Shown: piece by piece, positions 20,170 to 27,346 of the stretch | Position numbering within the stretch: position 1 is the stretch's first letter | Layout: every line of letters starts with the position of its first letter | Source of the DNA: Triparma columacea | Taxonomy: Eukaryota > Sar > Bolidophyceae > Parmales > Triparmaceae | Direction: 5' to 3' | DNA: 27,346 nt | Assembly: GCA_030267965.1 (NCBI GenBank) | Contig: BRYA01000236.1 | Span: forward strand, 1 to 27,346 | Notes under the pieces: model-generated | What the model was told of the DNA's origin: nothing | The model's database searches: none | Seen by the model: only the letters and a program-made list of their open reading frames with translations | Position numbers and translations under genes: made by a program

Positions 20170-21138
20170 TTAGCGGGTCAGTCCCTGTTTCCTGAGCCTG
20201 GCCTTTTCCTTCTTTTTCTGGTTTTTCTTCTGGTTCTTGGTCCTTTTGTCCGTCTCTCCCTTCTTTGTCATATTGTCCGTCTCTCCCTTCTTTGTCATAT
20301 TGTCCGTCCCCTCCTTGATTTTCTTCCCTTTAACCTCCAGCTCACCCTCCCAGGAGAGGCTCCTCTTCTTGCCGTTGCCGACCTTGTCGTCATTATGAGA
20401 AGTGCTGTTCTTCTTAAGGAAATCGAACCCCCCTGAGCTTCCAAGTTTAACGGCCTCCTTCTCCTTCTTCTTCTCCTTCATCTTGTCCTCATCCTCATCC
20501 TCTTCCTTGTCGTCGTCCTCGCTACTACTCTCCTCCTCGCTCTGTTCGCTTTCCCCGCTCTCATCCCCCTCACCCTCCTCCTCCTCTAGCGCCCTCCTCT
20601 CCTCCTCGCTCTCATCCTCCTCCTCCTGGAGTTCAAAGGGAATTAGACCCCCCCCCTCAGTTACCTTAAATAGCTCACCGTCCTCATCCTCAAGGACTTC
20701 ACCGACCTCGAAACCCTCCTCATCCTCCTCACCCTCCTCCCCCCCCTCAACACCCTGGTAGTACCCGGTAACGAAAACCTCCAACCCGTCCCCCTTGAGT
20801 TGTTTCGCACCATCCTTCATATAGATAGATAAGCTCATTCTAACTCTTCCAAAAGACGTACCATCACCACCTCCCTCACCGCCTCCTCCTACAACTATAC
20901 CGGCTAGGTTAACATTCTCGCATGTAATCGGCCTCATGCAAGCTAGAACTGTCTTGGGCTCTACTTCCCCCCCTTCCTCATACTCTAATATCAAATCTAC
21001 CCTACGTACAGTCGTCTCTAGCTTTGGTGTGAGGCATAATGTGCAGGAGGAGAGGTTTAGGACGGTTGAGGTATGTAGAGGTAGAACACATGAAGATAAA
21101 GGAGCGAGTGGGATCGAGGTGTACTGGATGGGGGACAT
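20170..21138 (-). CDS. Nucleoplasmin-like (NPL) domain protein with long acidic and basic tails
   Basis: A single exon of 322 residues. The first 125 residues form a beta-rich domain (VLPLHTSTVLNLSSCTLCL; VDLILEYEE; LEVFVTGYYQG) with the spacing of nucleoplasmin-like domains seen in plant HD2 and nuclear FKBP proteins, where a final strand close to V-x-L-x-GYY precedes an acidic tract. Residues about 130-230 are mostly Glu/Asp/Ser, and the last 100 are Lys-rich. This fits a nucleolar histone chaperone or ribosome-assembly factor. No FKBP catalytic domain follows. A 9-residue block containing DNMTKKGET is tandemly duplicated near the end. The stop lies 111 bp from that of the convergent gene. 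Confidence 0.7.
   Translation of the reverse strand: MSPIQYTSIPLAPLSSCVLPLHTSTVLNLSSCTLCLTPKLETTVRRVDLILEYEEGGEVEPKTVLACMRPITCENVNLAGIVVGGGGEGGGDGTSFGRVRMSLSIYMKDGAKQLKGDGLEVFVTGYYQGVEGGEEGEEDEEGFEVGEVLEDEDGELFKVTEGGGLIPFELQEEEDESEEERRALEEEEGEGDESGESEQSEEESSSEDDDKEEDEDEDKMKEKKKEKEAVKLGSSGGFDFLKKNSTSHNDDKVGNGKKRSLSWEGELEVKGKKIKEGTDNMTKKGETDNMTKKGETDKRTKNQKKNQKKKEKARLRKQGLTR
20246..20299 (-). repeat. 27-bp tandem duplication in the NPL gene
   Basis: Two perfect copies, 20246-20272 and 20273-20299, followed by a partial third. The length keeps the reading frame and duplicates nine residues of the basic tail. Confidence 0.9.
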
Positions 21139-21550
21139 TTTAGGGCTGGCTATGGGCTTTTATTGGGGTTATGGGGTTTAATGTACTTTTTTTGATTGTT
21201 TTATGTACGTATGCTTGTTTGATGACGGTGTATTATGATGTATTTAGGTTTTATTTTGCCTGGAAAAACAGGGAAAAAAGGGATGGTGAGAAAGAGACTG
21301 AAAGTACCTCACCTGCTTTCCTTCCAATATTTATTCTTTCTCCCCTCTCTGCTATTGTTAAAGTGTACATATAGTTGTTATATAGGTGATATGGGTGTAT
21401 AAATAGTGTGTGTAGGTAGAGCGTGGCTATCAAAAAATGGCTGAGAGAAGAAAAAAAAAAGGGGGCAAAAAATTGATAAAGAGGTCAAATATATTTATGC
21501 AACAATAAAAGAAGGTTTAGATGCTTCAACTCTGCTTAGGATGAATCAAC
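21139..21550. other. AT-rich intergenic region
   Basis: This lies between the NPL start and the C2H2 gene's stop, both on the minus strand. It is distinctly AT-rich, with A runs near 21450 and GT-rich sequence near 21385-21415. It should hold the NPL promoter and the 3' UTR of the zinc-finger gene. No RNA gene recognised. Confidence 0.5.
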
Positions 21551-22597
21551 TTACACGTGATGCTTAGAAATGTGTTTCTTGATGCTGCCTCTCTGCTTCG
21601 CCTTATATTCACAACCCTCTTGCGGGCATGTATGCCACGTTACGCCAATATCGTGAATATGAGCAAGGTGCCTCTTGATCATGCCTCTCCCCTTCGCCTT
21701 ATATTCACACCCTTCTTGAGGGCACGGATGCCACGTTACTCCAACATCGTGAACATGAGCAAGGTGCCTCTTGATATTGCCTGTCTTTGTCTTAAATTCA
21801 CACCCTTCTGCAGGGCATGTATGCCATACTACACATATATCGTGAATATCTGCAAGGTGTATCTTGATGCTGCCTCTCTGCTTCGCCTTATAATCACACC
21901 CTCCTTTCGGGCATGTATGCCAAGTTACGCCAATATCGTGAATATCAGCAAGGTGCCTCTTGATATTGCCTCTCTGCTTCGTCTTATATTCACACCCTTC
22001 TTGCGGGCAAATATGCCATGTTCCGCCAATATCGTGAATAAGAGCAAGGTGCTGCTTGATATTGCCTCTCTCCTTCGCATTATAGTCGCACCCTTCTTGC
22101 GGGCATGGATACCAGGTCACGCCAATATCGTGAACATTAGCAAGGTGGGTCTTCATAACGTCTCTCCTCTTCGCCTTATATTCACACCCTTTTTGCGGGC
22201 AGCGGTAAGGCCTCTCAGCTATCTCTTCCTCATCGTACTCATACAACCTCGCAGCCACCTGTCCATTCACCCCCACCACTCCAACTCCACTGCTGTTAGT
22301 CTTCCTTTCAGTAACAACCTCCACATCCTCATCCTCATCACATGGTTGGCATACAAGCAATTCATGCTGTACCACATCCTCCTCTTTAACAATATTTTCG
22401 CTACCCGATCCTCCGACACCATCTTCTATCGATTCACCCTTATTCCCTCCTTGAAATTCAGGAAGGATACCAAGATCCTCAAGATCCTTCGATCCATCTT
22501 CTTCCACCTTGCATCCTTCAATTTTGGCGATACTAGGCGCGCTTGTGTTAACGTGCGACTGATTGAAATCTAGACAATGCGCCGGCACTGTCGACAT
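21551..22597 (-). CDS. C2H2 zinc-finger protein with seven near-identical fingers
   Basis: From the first ATG (22597) this is 348 residues; the frame is open to about 22680, so an upstream exon cannot be excluded. The N-terminal 130 residues are acidic and unrecognised. Then come seven fingers of the form C-x4-C-x12-H-x4-H, each about 32 residues including an eight-residue linker close to DIGVTWHP. The core reads CPQEGCEYKAK...GNIKRHLA.IHD. Finger 5 (CPAEGCEFKTKTGNIKRH) lacks one residue between the second Cys and first His (x11), from a missing codon. The linker is not the TGEKP type. Such arrays bind DNA, RNA or protein; the target is unknown. At DNA level the fingers form an about 96-bp tandem repeat. 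Confidence 0.85.
   Translation of the reverse strand: MSTVPAHCLDFNQSHVNTSAPSIAKIEGCKVEEDGSKDLEDLGILPEFQGGNKGESIEDGVGGSGSENIVKEEDVVQHELLVCQPCDEDEDVEVVTERKTNSSGVGVVGVNGQVAARLYEYDEEEIAERPYRCPQKGCEYKAKRRDVMKTHLANVHDIGVTWYPCPQEGCDYNAKERGNIKQHLALIHDIGGTWHICPQEGCEYKTKQRGNIKRHLADIHDIGVTWHTCPKGGCDYKAKQRGSIKIHLADIHDICVVWHTCPAEGCEFKTKTGNIKRHLAHVHDVGVTWHPCPQEGCEYKAKGRGMIKRHLAHIHDIGVTWHTCPQEGCEYKAKQRGSIKKHISKHHV
21554..22215 (-). repeat. About 96-bp tandem repeat encoding the finger array
   Basis: Seven consecutive units of about 96 bp (one 3 bp shorter) are similar down to silent positions: for instance, the stretches reading as CACCTTGC and GATATTGGCGT on the minus strand recur. This points to recent duplication or gene conversion. 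Confidence 0.75.
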
Positions 22598-22754
22598 GAA
22601 CTCTTTTCTTATCGGTACAGGGGTAGTAGTGGACAATGTCTTGCTTCCTTCACTTCCGACTGTGGATCTTTGCTTTCAGAATTGTTGTGAACTAAAGTTT
22701 GTGAATTTGACCGTAATTTGAAATAAAATACAAACCACATAACCAACAACGACA

Positions 22755-24240
22755 ATGTATCTCTCATCATTATCACAGCATAGCTCTAGATTATCATACA
22801 GAGGTGTTGTTGGACCAATTTTGAGCATCTCCAAGCGCACAAACCGTTCCACAAGCTCCTCATTATCTCGCTTATTATCCACATCACCCTATAAAGATGT
22901 ACCTATGGGACCTCCTGATCCTATTATTGGCCTTAACGACGCATTCAAGAACGATACTAACCCAAACAAGGTGAGAAAATGGGTAAAGAGAGAGAAAAGA
23001 CCAAGATGGGCAAGTGCACCACTTGCCCAAACTAAATATGAAAACAACTCACTCGTACTCATCCTATGACGCATCCTGCATCCTGCCTGTATCCTGCCTA
23101 CATCTCCCCCCCCCTCCCTCCCCTCAGGTAAACGTAGGCGTAGGTGCATACCGCGATGATCTTGGTTCCCCCTACGTCCTTCCCGTCGTCCGCAAAGCCG
23201 AGTCCCTCGTAAGTTCCTCCGGTCTCGACCACGAGTACGCCGGTATAGCCGGGGAACAGGAGTTCGTCGACCTTGCGATGGAGTTCGCTTACGGGGACGA
23301 CTGCGTGAAGATTAAGGAAGGGAAAGTTAAAGGCGTTCAGACGCTAAGCGGGACGGGGGGGCTTAGGGTTATGGGTGAGTTCCTTGCGAAGTTCGGGAAG
23401 CACAAGCACATCTACGTACCCGACCCTACTTGGGGTAACCACATCCCCATAATGCAGAACTGCGGTTTAGAGGTTAAGAAGTACAGGTACTACGACGCTG
23501 GTAACAGCGGACTTGACTTCTCGGGACTCGTGGAGGATATGGAGAAGGCACCTGAAGGGAGCTGCTTCCTTTTACACGCCTGCGCTCACAACCCTACGGG
23601 GATGGACCCTACGGAATCCCAGTGGTCAGAAATTTCCAAAGTCATTAAGGAGAAGGGACACTTCCCTTTCTTCGACTGCGCATACCAGGGTTTCGCGAGC
23701 GGGAACGCTCCGAAGGACGCTTGGTCAATAAGGAAGTTCGTATCTGACGGTCATGAGCTGGCGTTAGTACAGAGCTTCTCTAAAAACTTTGGCCTATACG
23801 GCCAGCGCGTCGGGTGCCTAAGCTGGGTGGCCGGGAGCGAGGAGGAGGCGAAGAGGGTGGAGAGCCAGATGAAGATCGTTATCCGACCGAGCTACAGCAA
23901 CCCCCCCCGCCACGGGGCGAGGATCGTGGCGACGATATTAAGGGACGAGGGTATGACCAAGGAATTCGTGGACCAGTGCAAGGGGATGGCCGACAGGATA
24001 GGGGGGATGAGGACGGCCCTACGCTCGAGCCTAGAGGACGCGGGGAGCACCAGGGACTGGTCCCACGTAACGAGCCAGATCGGGATGTTCGCGTACAGCG
24101 GGCTGAGCAAGGAACAGGTGGAAAGAATGAGGGACGAGTTCAGCGTTTACGGGACCCTGGACGGGAGGATCAGCATGGCGGGAGTCACGAAGGGGAATGT
24201 GGAGTATATTGCGAAGGCCATGCACGAATGTACGAAGTAA
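22755..24240 (+). CDS. Aspartate aminotransferase, probably mitochondrial
   Basis: Two exons, 22755-22970 and 23128-24240, join at K|V in phase 0 to give 442 residues. The first 45 residues are rich in Ser/Arg and nearly free of acids, fitting a mitochondrial presequence (organelle not certain), then [33 protein letters not shown], the classic start of the mature enzyme. PLP-site motifs: GTGGLRV, DPTWGNH, CAHNPTG, DCAYQGFASG, and SFSKNFGLYGQRVG with the Schiff-base lysine at residue 291. RPSYSNPPRHGARIV follows. The enzyme swaps amino groups between aspartate/2-oxoglutarate and oxaloacetate/glutamate. The gene is divergent from the zinc-finger gene, with only 157 bp between starts. Confidence 0.95.
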
Positions 24241-24746
24241 ATAATTAAAGGGGGGAAATTGGGGGAAGGGAGGGGGGGAACGTTTGGGGAGGAGAGGAAG
24301 GAAAATGGGACGGCGGAGAGGAGGGAGAGCGGGGAGAGGGGAGGGATGGGAGGAGAGTTGGGGGGGGGGTGGGAGAGAGAAAGGGTAAAAATATACTAGA
24401 TACTTGGCCCGCTGATGGCTCCGCGAAGTACAGCTACGCCTCGCTTAAAGAGCATGGCCAACCTCCTTAAGTGTCCAGAATCAAGATTGGAAGGGGTGGG
24501 TCTGGGCGACGTCATACGTCTGCGCGCGGTGAATAAATAAAACCAATAAATTTAAACCTTCAACTGCCAAGAGCTCGCGATATTAGAGTGGGGAGATTTG
24601 TAACAAAAGACCACTTTTGCTGGGGCCGGCTCATGTCACGTTTTTGCATCCAAGCGTTTCCTTTTAAATGTCCCCCCTTCACCCCCCTAAACCTTTCTCC
24701 CAATCCTTTCTTCACCCGTCGGAATTACAACGATGTGTGCACATCT
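24241..24746. other. Gene-free region, G-rich then mixed
   Basis: Positions 24250-24375 are a purine tract on the plus strand with many runs of three to nine G, directly after the aminotransferase stop. From 24390 to 24746 I see no convincing reading frame, tRNA or repeat. This marks the end of the regular gene-dense part. Confidence 0.55.
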
Positions 24747-24896
24747 TTAGTCTCCACGCTCCTTGGGTGCGCCGTTCTTGATATCTTCGGTCTTCTTGGA
24801 ACACACCTTGTAAACGGCGAAGCAGACGGCAAAGAAGACTAACACGCCACCCATGAGACCGCCCGTTTCCGCAGTCCCCAGTCCAGAGCCGGAAGC
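24747..24896 (-). pseudogene. C-terminal end of a single-span membrane protein (fragment)
   Basis: The minus strand reads ASGSGLGTAETGGLMGGVLV, then a hydrophobic span FFAVCFAVYKV and a basic tail (CSKKTEDIKNGAPKERGD) to a stop at 24747-24749. A TGA lies just upstream in frame and a CAG acceptor-like site at about 24896, so it could be a last exon, but no upstream exon is recognisable. Small Gly-rich linker, one span and a charged tail are visible; no function can be given. Confidence 0.35.
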
Positions 24897-25237
24897 TGGC
24901 GAACGTCAGTCGTGTCAGTCAGAAGGTCAAGGTCAAGGCCGAGGAGAAGGTGAAGGCCGAGGAGAAGGTGAAGGTCGAGGCGACCAGAGCTACCAAGGCC
25001 GCAGGAGCTGTCGTAAAAGAGGAACCTGACCTCCCCTGAGTCCACTTCTTGTCGTCCCTCCAATAATTCCCACCAAGAAGGACAATTTTTGACGAAGGCG
25101 CAAAGAAGTTCGTCAAGCACACCCTCTACCCAGCTATAGCCTTCCTGCTGGTGCCGCCCAAGGAGTTCGCCACGGATGGGACAGTCACAAGGATGGCGTT
25201 GTTGAGTAGTCTTTACAAAGTTTTTGAGCGTTGCTAG
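24875..25237 (+). pseudogene. Coding-like remnant with in-frame stops
   Basis: After a CAG at 24874 the plus strand reads KLANVSRVSQKVKVKAEEKV with an 18-bp repeat (KAEEKV), then VEATRATKAAGAVV, two stops (TGA, TAA) and, in the same frame, AKKFVKHTLYPAIAFLLVPP, then MALLSSLYKVFERC and TAG at 25235-25237. Codon use (GAG, AAG, GTC, GCC) resembles real exons here. A GT...AG intron of about 85 bp from GTAAAA to GCAAAG would remove both stops. No start codon or 5' part was found. It is either a broken gene or a gene whose first exons I cannot see. The protein is not recognised. Confidence 0.3.
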
Positions 25238-25286
25238 GGTGGGTGAGCAATGTGATAAAAAAGTTTTTGTAATCAAAATATTTCAA

Positions 25287-26171
25287 CTATTTACCGTCAT
25301 CATTGTCACTAAGAACTAGGGTTGTTTGAATAGGCTCAAAGTCGTCGTCAGCATCCTGACTATGGAACCTGTCCTCCTCAATCTCGCCATCCTCCACCCC
25401 CCCAACCCTCACCGAGAGCACACGAGCGATTCTGATTGCGCGATCCTCCAGGCGCAAGATGCTTTCAGCCTTATGCTCCAGAGCGGTCCATGATTTTTCG
25501 TAAGGCTTTAGTAGAGCGCAGGCTTCGTGGAACTGGGTTAGACCGAACTCCTTCGCCGTTTTGGCTGTGGAATTGTCAATCTCGACAGCACCCGCGACGG
25601 CGGCAAGGTCAAACGGGCAGAGGAAGTTGGCGGTCTGAGTGTCAGCGAAGTCGTAGCAGTCAAAGCGGGGATCATTGCGGTCCAGTTTGACGAGGTCGTG
25701 GATACTCTGTATGATTCCGTCGCGGTCGAGGTACCAAAAACATCTGCTTGGGTCTCCGCAGCGGCACCTGAGGGTGAAGCCGTGGAAATTGAGAAGGTAC
25801 GCCATACGCCAGACGTTGGTGAACTTGCTGAGCAGGCCGCCCTTGGAGATGCGCTCCTAGCCCTCCTAGTGCGCGAAATAGGGGAGAGTTAGTAGGATGA
25901 CGGTGGCGAGGAGAAAGAAGACATTACTCACCCCCTTCCCCGCTTTGTACGCGTCGCGGATACAATCGATGGCAAGCTCAGCGCGGTCTTTGTTCACCTC
26001 CACCATGTTTCTGCAGTGCTCGCGACTTATCATCACTACCACGATTTTGTCGTAGCCCGGTTTTAGTAAGATGGCGTACATAGCCGTCGCGGTGTCCTTG
26101 TTTTTCGCACTGGAGCTATTGGAGACAACTATCCCAATAGCACCTTGTAATGAGCTAATAAGTCGACGGGA
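25287..26171 (-). CDS. Hypothetical protein, probably truncated at its 5' end
   Basis: Two exons join in phase 0: one ending at 25932 (GGG|GTGAGT) and 25856-25287 after GGCTAG. Starting at the ATG at 26081 gives 239 residues. The frame stays open upstream for 30 more codons (to 26171) with protein-like residues LQGAIGIVVSNSS and no ATG, so the true start is probably lost or lies on an unseen exon. The N-terminal part alternates strand-helix-strand (GAIGIVVSNSS ... AMYAILLKP ... DKIVVVMIS). The middle has four cysteines in RCRCGDPSRC and LCPFD, and the C-terminus is acidic. A restriction-endonuclease-like fold crossed my mind for the first part but rests on shape alone. The gene abuts the structured, non-coding region at 26207. 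Confidence 0.5.
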
Positions 26172-26206
26172 TTAAGTCCTGGACTTCGCTCCTTGGTTGG
26201 GTTTCT

Positions 26207-26790
26207 GTTCCCCCACTAATGCGGCGCAGTAGGAGGGAACTCAACTCTAGATGTAAGAGTTGGAGTGATACACGGGGGATCGTAATCCCCCGGGCTGTCT
26301 GATTGGGTGAGAACCTGACTGATTAAATATAACGAAGTGTCATATTTCTGATATTAACAGGTTTTATAAAGTTCTGAGCTAGAGATCTTTACTGGATCCA
26401 GCTGTCGTTGGCCCCTCAATCCAGAAACCTAGCTCTTTTATTTCAATTCCTTATTCTAGTGAGACTCTCGTAGTAGGGCGCTCTGTTCACGTCGACTTGT
26501 CAAGTCTAGTTCTCAGCTCGCCCAGGAGTCTCCTCTCAGATATTCCCGATGCTGAGTTGTATCTCCAACATTCTCACGCATCACATTGTACCTCGGGGAA
26601 TCCCTCTCATCTCCACGAACCGACGACTGTGTGCTGTCATACCACTGTCGTCTCTCCGTTGATCACTTGGGGACTCAACCATTCCGGTCAAATGGCACGC
26701 GGACATCGTTCTCCAACGGTGTCCCGTTTCAATCCTTGAGGGTTTTCACCCTCTGAGGCGGTCATCTCGGTCCGTAACCGATCCTCCGCC
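26207..26790 (-). ncRNA. Candidate structured RNA (eleven perfect stem-loops)
   Basis: No useful reading frame, but consecutive perfect stems: 26207-12/26235-40 with inner 26216-22/26226-32 (one mismatch inside); 26242-47/26257-62; 26273-80/26285-92; 26312-17/26358-63 with inner 26325-30/26342-47; 26376-82/26429-35 with inner 26392-97/26419-24; 26512-17/26551-56; 26658-62/26675-79; 26679-83/26691-95; 26715-19/26724-28; 26738-43/26748-53; 26757-61/26786-90 with inner 26767-71/26777-81. On the minus strand the 26738 hairpin has a GAAA loop and the 26273 hairpin a UACG loop, so I assign the minus strand. It matches no rRNA, tRNA, snRNA, RNase P or SRP landmark I could test by eye. Function unknown. 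Confidence 0.45.
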
Positions 26791-26879
26791 TCCATTCTCC
26801 ACGAGCTTTCTGCTCCGTGAAGAGCGATTGGGTTCTCCCTTCTGGAGTTCCCCTCTCTCTCGTAACACACCTCCATCAT

Positions 26880-26893
26880 AGGGTTAGGGTTAG
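26880..26893 (+). repeat. Short interstitial telomere-type repeat (TTAGGG)
   Basis: AGGGTTAGGGTTAG, about 2.3 units of TTAGGG. The G-rich strand points right, as expected if the chromosome end lies to the right. On the minus strand it reads CTAACCCTAACCCT, the form of a telomerase RNA template. Confidence 0.85.
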
Positions 26894-26898
26894 AAGAG

Positions 26899-27170
26899 AG
26901 GAGGGTATAAGGTGGAACGATATGTGTGTAAGTGTAGAAGATGTGTATGTAGATAAATTAAATGAGGGTGAGTGTAGTTTTAGAGAGGAGTGAAAGGAGT
27001 GAAAGAGGAAAGTAAAAGAGAGGAGACTATAAGATGGAATGATATGTGTATGTGTAGTAGATGTGTATGAAGATGAACTAATTGAGGTTGAGTGTAGTTG
27101 TGAAGAGGAATGGAAGAAGTGAAAGAGGAAAGTAAAAGAGAGGAGGGTATAAGATTGCATGAAGTGTGTA
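26899..27170. repeat. Tandem repeat of about 120 bp (two copies and a partial third)
   Basis: Units start at AGGAGGGTAT/AGGAGACTAT at 26899, 27021 and 27141 (spacing 122 and 120). Each contains GATATGTGT, TGTAGATAAA/TGAAGATGAA and the end block GTGAAAGAGGAAAGTAAAAG. Typical subtelomeric satellite-like sequence. Confidence 0.8.
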
Positions 27171-27346
27171 AAGGTAAAGGTAAAGTGTTCGTAAGAGTAA
27201 AGTGTGTGTGAAGATAAATTGTGTGAAGGGTGTAAAGTAAATAAAGTGTGTGAAAGGTGTAAATTGTGTAAAGTGTGAAGGGTGTAAAGGGTGTAAAGGG
27301 TGTAAAGGGTGTAAAGGGTGTAAAGGGTGTAAAGGGTGTAAAGGGT
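27171..27346 (+). repeat. 9-bp G-rich array running off the window end
   Basis: Seven exact copies of GGGTGTAAA at 27280-27342 plus GGGT to the last base. From 27171 to 27279 degenerate related sequence (GTGTAAAGGT, GTGTGAAGG) leads into it. The G-rich strand runs 5' to 3' toward the window end, as in a telomere. Confidence 0.9.

Noticed and set aside
24400..24590. Possible tRNA or small RNA
   Set aside because: No cloverleaf with proper arms or A/B box spacing could be drawn.
24839..25276. 145-codon minus-strand frame
   Set aside because: It is the complement of the KAEEKV repeat and of a better plus-strand frame; Leu/His repeats look like a shadow.
26300..26363. Plus-strand spliceosomal intron (GTGAGA to AACAG)
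   Set aside because: No exon frame on either side, and the same bases form a nested hairpin.
26540..26610. Resemblance to the 5' part of large-subunit rRNA (GGATTCCCC, CTCAGCATC on the minus strand)
   Set aside because: Neighbouring universal rRNA blocks are absent and a third similar block (GAGGGTGAAAACCC) occurs in the wrong order.
26497..26879. Short open frames on both strands in the structured region
   Set aside because: They are at most 80 codons, differ in frame, and lack protein-like composition; stem-loops explain the sequence better.

Overview
The window looks like a nuclear contig from a photosynthetic stramenopile (ochrophyte) alga, near or at one chromosome end. Most genes are split by short GT-AG introns whose 3' ends are rich in C rather than T. 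Coding exons are GC-rich and follow the standard code, with TAA, TAG and TGA all used. The strongest lineage clue is the ALB3 gene: its protein starts with a short signal peptide followed by an S-F-T-P junction, the bipartite targeting signal typical of secondary red-lineage plastids. A second protein carries an ER-type signal followed by a twin-arginine motif, which suggests the thylakoid lumen. I would guess a Bolidophyceae/Parmales-like, pelagophyte or diatom relative, but cannot fix the genus.

Layout, left to right. Positions 185-1317: SAR1 (+). 1666-3226: Zn2Cys6 transcription-factor-like gene (-). 3345-5937: Sec1/Munc18 protein (+). 6148-about 7126: small helical protein, possibly lipid-droplet related (-). 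7507-8201: complex III subunit 9 (+). 8519-9091: small ciliary-type protein (+). 9179-14458: 1,579-residue multidomain protein with a receiver-like region, TPRs and two cyclic-nucleotide-binding-like folds (-). 14749-16679: ALB3/YidC plastid insertase (-). 17009-17512: GOT1 Golgi protein (+). 17635-19085: RFC4 clamp-loader subunit (-). 19408-20058: lumen-targeted FtsH-N-domain-like protein (+). 20170-21138: nucleoplasmin-like protein (-). 21551-22597: seven-finger C2H2 protein (-). 22755-24240: aspartate aminotransferase (+). This part is compact: convergent genes end 87-123 bp apart in several places. The neighbours are unrelated housekeeping genes, with no operon-like logic. SAR1, Sec1 and GOT1 all act in vesicle traffic, which may be coincidence.

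From about 24.25 kb the character changes to what looks like a subtelomere. It holds G-rich sequence, broken coding-like pieces on both strands (24747-25237), and a two-exon gene on the minus strand that lacks a clear 5' end (25287-26171). Next comes about 600 bp with no useful reading frame but with eleven perfect nested or consecutive stem-loops (26207-26790), then two and a half telomere-type TTAGGG units (26880-26893), a roughly 120-bp tandem repeat, and a 9-bp G-rich array that runs off the window end.

The most interesting unexplained element is the structured region. On the minus strand one hairpin is closed by a GAAA tetraloop and another by UACG, so a minus-strand RNA is likely. Its 5' side begins next to a sequence that could be copied into TTAGGG repeats. 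A telomerase RNA is therefore a testable idea; a subtelomeric structured element beside an interstitial telomere repeat is the sober alternative. All splice sites were inferred by eye from reading frame, phase and family conservation.
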